From Carettochelys insculpta (taxonomy: Eukaryota > Chordata > Testudines > Carettochelyidae): DNA of 64,000 nt. The stretch spans positions 178,110,798 through 178,174,797 of the forward strand of contig NC_134138.1 of assembly GCF_033958435.1 (NCBI RefSeq). The letters are read 5' to 3'. Below are positions 19,977 through 28,891 of this stretch, piece by piece (position 1 is the stretch's first letter; every line of letters begins with the position of its first letter). The position numbers and the translations under genes are program-made. The notes under the pieces are model-generated. The model did not search any database, was not told the origin of the DNA, and was given only the letters and a program-made list of their open reading frames with translations.

Positions 19977-22300
19977 ATGGAGTAACAGCAGCTCGACACC
20001 CTGCTGGCTGCCACCACTGGAGTGGCACTGTGCTGGCCTCAGCACTGGTGGCCACCCTGAAGCTCCTAGCAGGGTCCTCCCCAGACCAAGGGGGTCCTCC
20101 AGGCCTGCCCCCACTGGCACTCCTCCAGCTCTGGAATTACCCCACAAGGTCCGAGTGGTGGGAGAGACTGGTCATGGGGGAGTGGGATGATAACCGCTGG
20201 CTCTGGAATTTCTGGATGTGGTGGCAGACCTTGCTGGAGCTCTGCCAGTAGTAGTCCCTGGGCCTAAGACACTACGACACCTGCATGCAGCGTACCCTCC
20301 CTGTGGAGAAGAAGGTCATGATAGCTCTCTGGAAGCTGGCCACTCCAGACAGCTACTGCTCCATGGGACACTAATTTGGTGTGGGCAAGACCACAGTTGG
20401 GGCCATTGTGATGGAGGTAAGGAGGCCTGGGCACGCATCTACCAGGGGTGGGAGGCCCAGAGGGGCCAGGATGGGGCCTGGAGTTGGGCCAAGGTGGGGT
20501 CAGGGTCACCCCACACACCTTCACAAGTGACTGTCCCCCCCGCCAGTGGTCTGCATTCTTAATGCCATGCTCCTCCAGAGGGTCGTCCACATCGGGAACC
20601 TGGACGTGGCCATCATGGGCTTTGCCACACTGGGGTTCCGAAGTTGATTCAGGGCTCTCAGCCGGACCCACATACCTGTCTGTGCTCCGGAACATGGCAG
20701 AGGACAATTCATAAACAAGAAGGGCTACATGCCGTGGTCCTGCAGGCCATGGTGGACAGCAGGGACCAGTTCCAGGACATCTGTGTGGGCTGGTGTAGCC
20801 AGACATGAACCCCCCCATTTGGCCTTTTCTTCTTCTCCCCTCCACTGGGAGAGAGAGAGAGAGAAACAAGCAGGGGAGACAGGTAGCTTTTGATGTCCTG
20901 GTAACACAGGTGTGCTGTCTCGCTCAGCCTCTCTACTATACACAAAAAACAGACAGTGAATGGGCTAGCTAATGGCCGCCCTTCTGGCTGATCTCGGTGA
21001 TTGACATGCCTGATCACTTCCCCAGCAAGAACGGGGAACCCCCGCCCATCACCTCCAAAGGTGCCCAATTGTCCACAATTCACAGGTGCAAATTGAGCCT
21101 TGCACCTTCCCTGGGAAACCTGGGTTCAAAACACATTCCTCCCGATTGGCCACTTGAGACCAGGAAGAAGCCTCCGTGACAAAAGGGGTATAAAGGGGTT
21201 TGGCAGCCCACCCCCCTTTGAGTTTCAATCACCTACACCTGCTGGCCAGGTCTGGAATTAACTCCCGAGACTGGGGACGCCTGGTTCGTATCTACTTCTT
21301 CCCGAGGGATTGAGAGAGATTCTGGGTCACGCTGGATCTAGGAGGCAGGGGTAAGAATTACACCTGTATTACACTTCTTTCCTATAGGAATTGAGGGAAA
21401 GACTCTGGTTCCACCAGGTCTAAGAGGCAGGGGTGAAAATCACACCTATAACTTGCCTTTCTTGTGTACACATTAATTGTATTAGTTTAAGCTAGCTAGT
21501 TGGTCTAAAACTTTTCTTAAGTTAAATTGTGTTGTTTCCCCTCTAAAAACCACGACTACTAACTTGTACTTTAATCATTTATCTTAGTTAAATTGTTTCT
21601 ATCTTTGTATAAATAAAAAGTAACTGTTAAAGCCTCTCTAAGTGTAATTTTCCTCTTGCTGCTGTACCCAAACTAAACACAAACCAAAGAACCCAGCCTG
21701 CCCTGGCTGCTTAGCGTAGCTGCTGGTGTGGCATCACTCCCTTTGCCCCACCAGACCCTTAGCTGGCACCTGGGCATCGGCTCACAGCTGTCCTGGCTGT
21801 ACACATGACATGCGGGTCTTCTGGAACTCAGGCCTGTGCTGCCAGCTGGAGGCAGGGACCTACATCCCCCAAAGGGAGATCTCGCTGGGGAACACTAATG
21901 TGCCCCTCTGCCTGGTGGTTGATGTGAAATACCAGTTCCAGCCCTGGCTCATGTGGCCCCATACCCCATGCCACGCCCCCGCCAGCCAGAAGCGCTTCAA
22001 CAGCCAGCTCAACCATGCCTGCCAGGTGGTTGAGCACCCCTTAGGCCACTTGAAGGGGCATTAGTGCTGTCTCTTCACTCTCCTGGATGTGGGCATCCTG
22101 CTGCACACTCCACAATATCATGGAAAGCAAGGGAGAGGCTTTGTGCAGGAGTGGGTGGTCAAGGCCGGCACAGGCTACCCCAGCCAGGGTACCCGCTTCA
22201 ACCAGGGGCCCCAGTGAGTGCTGCCATGGCCACCCCCAGCAGGCCTCTCGCACTGCCCCCACCCTCCCTTACACTGCCTCCTCACCGAGCACACTCTGCA
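19977..22300 (+). pseudogene. Harbinger DDE transposase of element 2, decayed and LTR-interrupted
   Basis: Same family as the transposase at 9728. ATG 19977 is followed by Glu and an immediate TAA (19983-19985). Downstream come WWERLVMGEWDDNRWLWNF, TLPVEKKVMIALWKLATPDS and FGVGKTTVGAIVMEV. After MEV the sequence GTAAGG (about 20417) begins an apparent intron that ends CCGCCAG before 20547, where coding resumes (CILNAMLLQRVVHIGNLDVA, IMGFATLGF). The catalytic block is damaged: the first Asp region reads SRTHIPVCAPEHG, the second survives as GCTHDMRVFWNSGL after the LTR, and the Glu region continues to 22060 and beyond (VVEHPLGHLKGH). Many stops and frameshifts. Confidence 0.82.
20794..21786 (+). 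mobile_element. Solo LTR (993 bp) inserted in element 2 transposase
   Basis: Starts TGTAGCC and ends CTCACA (TG...CA with matching TGT/ACA tips). Flanks GCTGG (20789-20793) and GCTGT (21787-21791) form a near-perfect 5-bp duplication, and removing the LTR plus one flank restores the transposase reading GWPGCTHDMRVF. Inside are a TATA-like GTATAAAGG at about 21188, two related blocks with 'GAGAGATTCTGG' / 'GGAAAGACTCTGG' (about 21310 and 21395), and an AATAAA near 21611. No internal retroviral genes, so recombination has left one LTR. Endogenous retrovirus type not assigned. Confidence 0.75.
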
Positions 22301-22315
22301 CAGAGTTTTTGAAAG

Positions 22316-22321
22316 AATAAA
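22316..22321 (+). terminator. Polyadenylation signal of element 2 transposase
   Basis: AATAAA shortly after the decayed end of the transposase and before the convergent Myb-like gene. Confidence 0.5.
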
Positions 22322-22415
22322 CGGGTGTATTCTTAATTACAAAAACTGCGTGGGTAATACTTCTTGCTAAACAAAACAGAAAGTCCAACTATTTACAGAA
22401 GTGGGGGCTAACTAT

Positions 22416-23860
22416 TTACACGGGGGTGGGGGACCCAGGTGGCCCACCCGGTGGGCCATCACTCAGCAGCAGGAGTGGAGGGCCGTGACCCAAGCCCACC
22501 CTGGGTCCCCCACCATCATCCAGGATCCTCGGTGGGGCTGGGAGTAGGTGGGGAGTACAGGGAGGTAGAGACGGGGCACAACCTTGGGCCAGCGGGTGGG
22601 GCCATGGGGGGAGAGACAGCAGGGAGGACAGCAGGTGGGTGGGGGAGGGGGCAGCCAGGCCTGGAGCTCCTGGTAGGTGACCACCATGTCCCTGAAGGTG
22701 GTCAGGAACTACCCCCAGCCGCCCAGCACCAAGCGGCTCCCCCTCCTCAAAGTGGAGCCGGCACTCGACCAGCTCCATCTGGTGCTGGATGTAGGCAGTG
22801 ACTTGGGGGTTCTCCGCTGGTTGGGTCCACTTTGACTGGGCTCGTCCTGGCGCTGGTGGTGGCTCCTGCCAGTTGCTGTCCCTCACCTCCTGGGGGCTTT
22901 CTGGGACCATGGATGGGGCAAGGTTCTCCCAGCCCTTGGATGGTGCAGCTGTGGAAAACAGGGGGGAAGAGAGGAACAGGCCATGAATACCAACCCCTGC
23001 CCCATGGCCCACATCCCCTGTTCATGGGTGTGGTGGCCCTGTGGGTATCCCCTTTGTGCAGTCCGCCTGCCTCCCCTTCCCCCTGGGGGCAAGGCATGGA
23101 GCTGTCCACGGGATGGGGGGGGCTGATGGGCATTGGTGGTCATGCTGCTATCCCGGGGCTGGGGCCTGGCTAGGCCCTGATGTGCTGGGGTCTACCAGGG
23201 GTGTGAGGGGCCCCCAGTCATGTATGGTTCCCCCACCCCATGATCCGGGGTGTGTGCCCTGTTGTGTACGTACCTGAGCGTCCTCCGCCAAGGTTGGGGG
23301 ATGGCCATCTGGCTGATGCCAGGCTGGAGATATGGGAGGGGAGCTCAGTAACCAGGTCCCCCTCCTTGCTGGACCAGTCTCCAGCTGAGGCTGGCTCCGT
23401 CTCCAGCCCTGGTGGTGCAGGGCTGGCCAACAGTCTCAGCTCCTGCTCCTCTCCTGGCTGGGGCTCCTCGGCTGAGGGGTCCAGGAGGGCTGGCTGGGAG
23501 GAGGTGTCCCAGGGGCCCAGGATGGTCCTGAGTTCCCTGTGATAAGGGCAGCAAGCAGGGGCAGCCCTCTACAGGCTGGTTGAGTCCCGAGCCTGGGCAC
23601 AATCCTGCCACTGCTCCTTAACCTTACTCCTGACCTGGTCAGGAGTGCAGGCAGGGTGACCCCAGGCAGTCAGACCCTCGGCCAGCTGGGTGAAGGTGTA
23701 CATGTTCTGCCACTTGCTCCACCTTAACCCAGAGCGCCGCCGCCTCCTCCTCCTCCTCCCAGAGCCCCAGCAGGTCCTAGAGTTTGTGCTTGGTCCAGGA
23801 AGGGGTGTGCTTTTCCTCCTCCGGCTGAACACTTAGGAGCCCTGGACATGCTCGGAGAGG
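22416..23860 (-). pseudogene. Myb/SANT-like protein of element 2, decayed
   Basis: On minus from about 23860 the frames together read TPSWTKHKL-stop-DLLGLWEEEEE, then after a frameshift WSKWQNMYTFTQLAEGL and CTPDQVRSKVKEQWQDCAQA, aligning with the Myb-like domain at 13406-13110 (WTHQEILDLIAIW; WVKVKVLHQAY). The stop TAG replaces an Arg seen in relatives, and a GAG/GCG run makes a long Glu/Gly tract in other frames. A tail region near 22720-22830 (PQVTAYIQHQMELVECRL) resembles the coiled-coil tail exon of the family. Not functional. Confidence 0.7.
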
Positions 23861-24336
23861 GGGGCCTGTGGCACCTTACCTGCTCAGGTACTGGCCGTGG
23901 CCATCTGGCAGCTGCTCGGGGCACCACCGAGGCGTGCAGGGGCAGCAGGTGTGATGACTGCTGCCTACATGCTCTCAGCTTCCTGCAATGGGGTTTCCTG
24001 GTCCATGCAGCTTTAAGAGCCACTGCACACACAGACCATAGAGCTCAGCAGGAGCTGAGCAGGACGGCTGAATCTTACAGCTGATTGACACCATGGTGGA
24101 CCCTGCTCTTTCAAAAAAGCGGGACATGGAGCGTCTGCACACACCCTTTTTCTAAAAAAGACGTTGAAGGAGAGGCCTCTTCCTATTTTCTGTTTGGAAG
24201 AGCGGTTTCAATTCTTGCGGCACTTAACATCAATTTAATCTTTGAAAGAGTGTGCGGCATGTGCAGTCGCGTCACGCGCCATGTCGAAGAGGGGTCTGCT
24301 CTTTCGAAAGAACAGGCTAGTGTTGACGCAGCTTTA

Positions 24337-25068
24337 GAATATTTCATGAAAAGAATGAGACAAAGCATTGCTTTCCCAAAAGCTGTGCAGGTGTACCCTG
24401 CTCTGTCAAAGCAAAATTAAATAAGCATCAGGAGTTTCACAGCAGATGAACAATTAGAAGGGTGGTTTGTTTAAGTTGCTGATTTTAATCGTGATTTAAA
24501 TCAGCAGGAAACCTTGATTTAAATAATTGATTTTATTAATGTTTTGCACCTGTATATTTTAGTGGTTTTCTTTAAAAAGGTTGGTTTTAATTGATTAGTA
24601 GCCACTGAATCATATTGGCTTGCAGCTAAATATCAGCTGCATACTAAAGAGGGCTCTTTGATAACCAGGAGAACATGCTCTATCTATAAACACTGAAGGA
24701 AATCTACAAGTCAGTTTACATTTATTCAAATACTTAATTTTATACTTTATTAAGTTGGAAAATGGAGAATAATAATTTACCTACTGTTTTAAAAATCGTG
24801 ATTTGTGTTAAGCTCTATTTGGACAAAGATTCAAATTCAATTGAAAATTCATACACTTTTTTATTTTAAATGTGTTGGATACATAACTAATTTATTCATG
24901 TTTTGCAATTTAAATTCACTGATTTATTAAACAAATGATGCATTACTTGCAGTTAATTAATTGAACTGATTATGTCTGCTTCCTCTGTCCTTCAAGATTT
25001 TCTACATAGAAGATCTCGCACTTAATATTTATTCGTAGACTAGAAAAGTAAAATAAGCTTTTGTGCTC
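24337..25068. other. Very AT-rich intron
   Basis: Includes runs such as AATCGTGATTTAAATCAGC and repeated TTAATTGA words but no identifiable element or exon. Confidence 0.5.
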
Positions 25069-25069
25069 T

Positions 25070-25475
25070 TTTAGCTCCCAATGGTAATGTGGCACTTCAG
25101 ACTATGCTAATAAGGCATGTCCATGAATATGCAGCACCTCATTAGCATAATGGCAACAGTGTGTGCTTCGAAACTGCCAGTTTTGAAATGCATGCAGCCC
25201 ATGTAGCCGGGGGCTTTTCGAAATGGCCCCCTGATTTTGAAAGCCCCTTCTTCCCATCTGCTTGGTAATAAGGGGCTTTTGAAATCAGGGCAGTCATTTC
25301 GAAAGGCCCCCATCTACATGGGCAGTGTGTGTTTTGAAACCAGCAGTTTTGAAGCGTGCGTGGCTGCCATTGTGCTAATGAGGCATTGCATATTTATGGT
25401 AGCACCTCATTAGAATATTCCAAAGTGCCATATTACCATAGTCCCTCCAAAAGGAGGGGCTAGTGTGACTACATC
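25070..25475. mobile_element. Long palindromic MITE
   Basis: The two halves are inverted copies: ATGGTAATGTGGCACTTC...GCTAATAAGGC...ATGAATATGCA on the left, TGCATATTTATGG...CTCATTAGAATATTCC...AAGTGCCATATTACCAT on the right. Each inner arm carries TTCGAAA and GCATG words. The right side extends further (CCTCCAAAAGGAGGGGC, TAGTGTGACTACATCC). The left extremity is eroded. No target duplication confirmed. Confidence 0.65.
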
Positions 25476-25989
25476 CAATGTGTTTCTTAACTTTGAATGA
25501 ACTAGTCATTGAACTGAACTAGTTAAATAAACTGAAATGAAAATGCAGCAGAGACCACTGGTGTTAAACACTAGCTTACAACGTGCACCACCTTTGATTT
25601 TAGATCTTTAACCAGTGACTCCTAATACATCAGTGGTTTGTCTTTCATTAAAACTTGACAGCAAATTATTTTTGTATTTTAATTAAATGATTTTAATAGA
25701 TCATAATATGTTTAGGGCTTAACATATATTGCACATTTTAAATAATTTTTAAAAAAATACACCTTTATTTAATTTGAATAAAAAACATTTTCTTTTTGTA
25801 AAAAAGAGTATGATTTTTATTCACGCTGCCAATTGAGCTAAATGAATGCAAGAAGCCACAGTCATTTCCAACAGGAGCCAAGACAGCTGATTTATGCTGG
25901 GCATTGCTCCCTTTCCCTATTTCCATAGGAAACAGGAAGAAGGGAAATGTTTTTAAGCAGATAACAATCAAAATGAACATGAACATCAA

Positions 25990-26711
25990 AGCTATGTCTA
26001 CACAGGGATGCTACATCGAAATAGCTTATTTTGATGTAGCGAAATCGAAATAAGCTATTTCGATGAATAGCGTCTACACGTCCTCCAGGGCTGGTGCCGT
26101 CGACGTTCAATGTCGACGTTGGGCAGCACTACATCAAAGAAGGCGCTGCAGGGGAGCGTTTACACGCCAAAGCGGCACATGTTGAAATAAGGGTGCCAGG
26201 AACAGCTGCAGACAGAGTCACAGGGTGGACTAGCACTTCCGGGGCAACAGCAAGCCGCTCCCTTAAAGGGCCCCTCCCAGACACACTTGCACTAAACAGC
26301 ACAAGATCCACAGAGCCGACAACTGGTTGCAGATCCTGTGCATGCAGCATGGATCCCCAGCTGCAGCAGCAGCAGCCAGAAGCCCTGGGCTAAGGGCTGC
26401 TGCACACGCTGACCATAGAGCCCCGCAGGGGCTGAAAAGAGCTTCTCTCAACCCCTCAGCCGATGGCCGCCATGGCGGACCCCGCTATTTCGATGTTGCG
26501 GGACGCGGATCGCCTACACGTGCTCTGCTTCGACATTCAGCGTCGAAGTAGGGCGCTATTCCCATCTCCTGTTGGGGATAGCGACTTCGACGTCTCGCCG
26601 CCTTACGTCGATTTCAACTTCAAAATAGCGCTCACCACGTATAGACGTGGTGGGCACTATTTCGAAGTTGGCACGGCTACTTCGAAGTAGCCGGCTCTTG
26701 TAGATGCGGCT
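25990..26711 (+). mobile_element. Harbinger deletion derivative, copy C (722 bp)
   Basis: Same family as copies A and B but in the opposite orientation. Starts AGCTATGTCTACACAGGG, ends TGTAGATGCGGCT, flanked by CAA on both sides (25987-25989 and 26712-26714). On plus it keeps the transposase leader and start (ATG at 26349; MDPQLQQQQPEALG, then stop) fused to the 3' terminal region with TTCGAA hairpins (CTACTTCGAAGTAG near the right end). Confidence 0.87.
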
Positions 26712-26871
26712 CAAAAGACCTAGGTTCACAGTAAGCCTTTGCCTCAAATAAAAAATTGCTTTGTTTGTGCCAGAACCTGTGATATTCTAGCAAAGCTTTT
26801 CTATTTGATACACGTATATGCAAGGGGATGTGCACCCATTGTCTTCCTCTTAGAAACTAAGTGCTCTCATA

Positions 26872-27304
26872 GGCCGTTTCTACACATGCCACTAAATGGC
26901 CCAAAATATGCTAATGAGGTGTGGATGCAAATTCCCTTGCCTCATGAGCATAAGGTCACGTGATCTGGAGTCCAGAAGACTTTCTTCCAGACTCCAAAAC
27001 AATGTGTAGAAGTGCGGCCTCCAGGGGGTCTTCTGGAAGGAAGTCCTCCTTCCGGAGGCCCGTTCTTCCCGAAAATTTTCAGGAAGAAGGGGCCTCCGGA
27101 AGAAGGACTTCCTTCCAGAAGACCCCCCAGCGGGCTGCACTTCTACATGTTGTTTTGGAGTCTGGAAGACATTCTTCCGGACTCCAAATCACGTGACCTT
27201 ATCCTAATGAGGCATGGGGAATTTGCATCCTCACCTCATTAGCATATTTCAGGCCGTTTATTAGCATGCCACTTTTGGAGAAAGTGGCATGTGTAGAAAC
27301 GGCC
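26872..27304. mobile_element. Near-perfect palindromic MITE (433 bp)
   Basis: Ends GGCCGTTTCTACACATGCC and GGCATGTGTAGAAACGGCC, with ATA on the left (26869-26871) and ATA on the right (27305-27307). Both halves mirror each other over almost the whole length (GGTCACGTGATCTGGAGTCC / GGACTCCAAATCACGTGACC; GGGTCTTCTGGAAGGAAGTC and its inverse). An extra small hairpin of the end sequence sits at 27252-27304. Confidence 0.85.
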
Positions 27305-27307
27305 ATA

Positions 27308-27695
27308 AGCTGTGTCTACACTTGCATTCCTCTTTCAAAAGAGGCATGCAAATGAGGGAAATCAAAAATGCAAATGAGATGCAGATTTACATATCTGTGC
27401 CTCATTTGCATATTCTTTCAGAAGAGCTTCTTTTGAAAGAAGAAAAGCTGTGCAGACATTGCTCTTTCAAAAGTAAACACCATCTTTGAAAGAACCCTTC
27501 TTCCCTTTTTTATGGGAAGAAGGCTGTTTAGCAGACAGTGTTTGCTTTCAAAAGAGCGGCTTCTATACTGATTTTCTTCTTTCAAAAGATATGCAAATGA
27601 GGCTCCAGATATGTAAATCTGCACCTCACTTGCATTTTTGATTCCCCTCATTTGCATGCCTCTTTCGAAAGAGGACTGCAAGTGTAGACACAGCC
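27308..27695. mobile_element. TTCGAA-type palindromic Harbinger MITE (388 bp)
   Basis: Ends AGCTGTGTCTACACTTGCA and TGCAAGTGTAGACACAGCC. ATA on both sides (27305-27307, shared with the previous MITE, and 27696-27698). Halves mirror each other: CTCTTTCAAAAGAGGCATGC with GCATGCCTCTTTCGAAAGAG. Complete copy of the type truncated at 19071. Confidence 0.85.
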
Positions 27696-27698
27696 ATA

Positions 27699-28719
27699 CA
27701 TAGCAAAGTTCCCAAAAGGCCACCATCCATAACGTTCTGGATCTCAAGATTCAATTTTTTCACCTTGGAGATGAAAGTGCTTGTTTCTCTAAGGTGCCAA
27801 CACACTAATTTAGTTCCTTTAAATCATCTGTATTTTTTTGCTCTTTTGGCCTTACGTTAACTGTTTCTTTCATTCAGCTTAGAAAACAAGAGCAAATCTT
27901 TATGGCTTGTTCACAATTACATGTTTTGAATGAAATGAACTGGTATGGACCCAGTGTTCAAGAAGTAGAATTCCACAGATGCCCATTATTTCTTGTTAGT
28001 TTCTTAAAAAATGAACCTGAAAATCTATGTACCTGTACAAATTATTTACTAAATTATATTAAAAGCTATTATGACCAGTGCCCACGAGACGCTTGCAATA
28101 TATTGTACCTTCTCAAACTCAACCCATCCTTCAGGAAAACCCTGGAGAATTTTATAATATGTGTAGTAACCCAACCACGTTGGCTCTGTTGGACGAACAA
28201 AGATATTTATTTTATTTTTAAACTTATTAAAATTTTGGATTTCTATCAAAGTCACCCACGGACAAGTTAGAAAAAACAAAAACTATGTAATGAAACAGAA
28301 CTCCACTCTTCAGACTTCCCTCTGAATTTCACAAACATCTTCCTTTTCCTCACCAGAACTACTGTATTAAGCCCTACACAATGGAGTCTCCTTTAAGCTT
28401 TGCAAATAATTCTGCTGCCAGAAAGATTCTGAGTGCAATTTCCTTGGGACATCTATATTTTTCAGATTCCCCGCAGTAATAGGAATAGAATTTTAAAAGT
28501 TTGAAACAAAGATAACTGTTTCAGAGAAAAAAATACAAAAGTGTTTCAATAAATCAGAATAAATGATATTCTCCTTGTTCTGACACTACCTTCACTGGCT
28601 ACATCTCTATTAACAACAGATAAGAAGGGTTATGCAGACACCTATGACATTTTACATTGTGTGCTTTCAGAATCTGCAGTTTTAAACTTTCTAGGTGTTG
28701 CCAGTGGCTACTCTCTTAC
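27699..28719 (-). other. Intron downstream of the CNTNAP2 exon
   Basis: AT-rich, with no repeat recognised and no second exon seen. Read on minus it follows the donor site at 28719-28718. Confidence 0.5.
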
Positions 28720-28891
28720 CTGTCAATAATGGCACACATATCAATGCTGACATTGGCAAAGCTTCCCAATTTGCCTTGTTCCACTGCATGCAAATCAACC
28801 AGTTGATCATCCACATGAATAAGCTGCATGCATCCTTGGAATGAGAGCTGGAGCAGAGCGTGATCAGCGTCATTTGTTTGTGTAAGGAACC
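28720..28891 (-). CDS. CNTNAP2: CNTNAP2 internal exon (end of second laminin-G domain)
   Basis: Single 172-nt exon on minus. Upstream is a pyrimidine tract ending TGTTCCACAG, downstream the donor CAG|GTAAGAG. The first two bases (GG) finish a codon (Gly expected), and the last two (AG) start an Arg codon, so the flanking introns are phase 1 and phase 2. The open frame reads [15 protein letters not shown], then [18 protein letters not shown] and [16 protein letters not shown]. Human CNTNAP2 has, from memory, [16 protein letters not shown] and [16 protein letters not shown] in laminin-G domain 2, just before the first EGF repeat; the two Cys residues form its disulfide. CNTNAP2 is an axonal and synaptic neurexin-family adhesion protein that clusters Kv1 channels at juxtaparanodes. 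Paralogues CNTNAP3-5 end this domain differently. No neighbouring exon lies recognisably in the window, in keeping with the huge introns of this gene. Confidence 0.9.

Larger units (their letters stand above)
19596..24333 (+). mobile_element. Large PIF/Harbinger element 2 (4.7 kb, TTA duplication)
   Basis: Left end AGCTACGTATACACTAG and inverted right end AGCTGCGTCAACACTAG, flanked by TTA on both sides (19593-19595 and 24334-24336), the preferred Harbinger target. A transposase on plus (19977-22300, split by a solo LTR) converges on a Myb-like gene on minus (about 23860-22416). An AATAAA at 22316-22321 follows the transposase. Much richer in GC than the surroundings. The leader at 19870-19980 is similar in sequence to the leader kept in the 711-722 bp derivatives (AGGGCCCCTCC..ACA..., then ACAGCAC.AG), showing these small copies came from a relative of this element. 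Confidence 0.88.

Noticed and set aside
22416..23012. 198-codon minus-strand ORF (Pro/Leu/Gly-rich)
   Set aside because: GC-rich shadow frame of the decayed Myb-like tail of element 2. Only a short coiled-coil piece in this region resembles protein.
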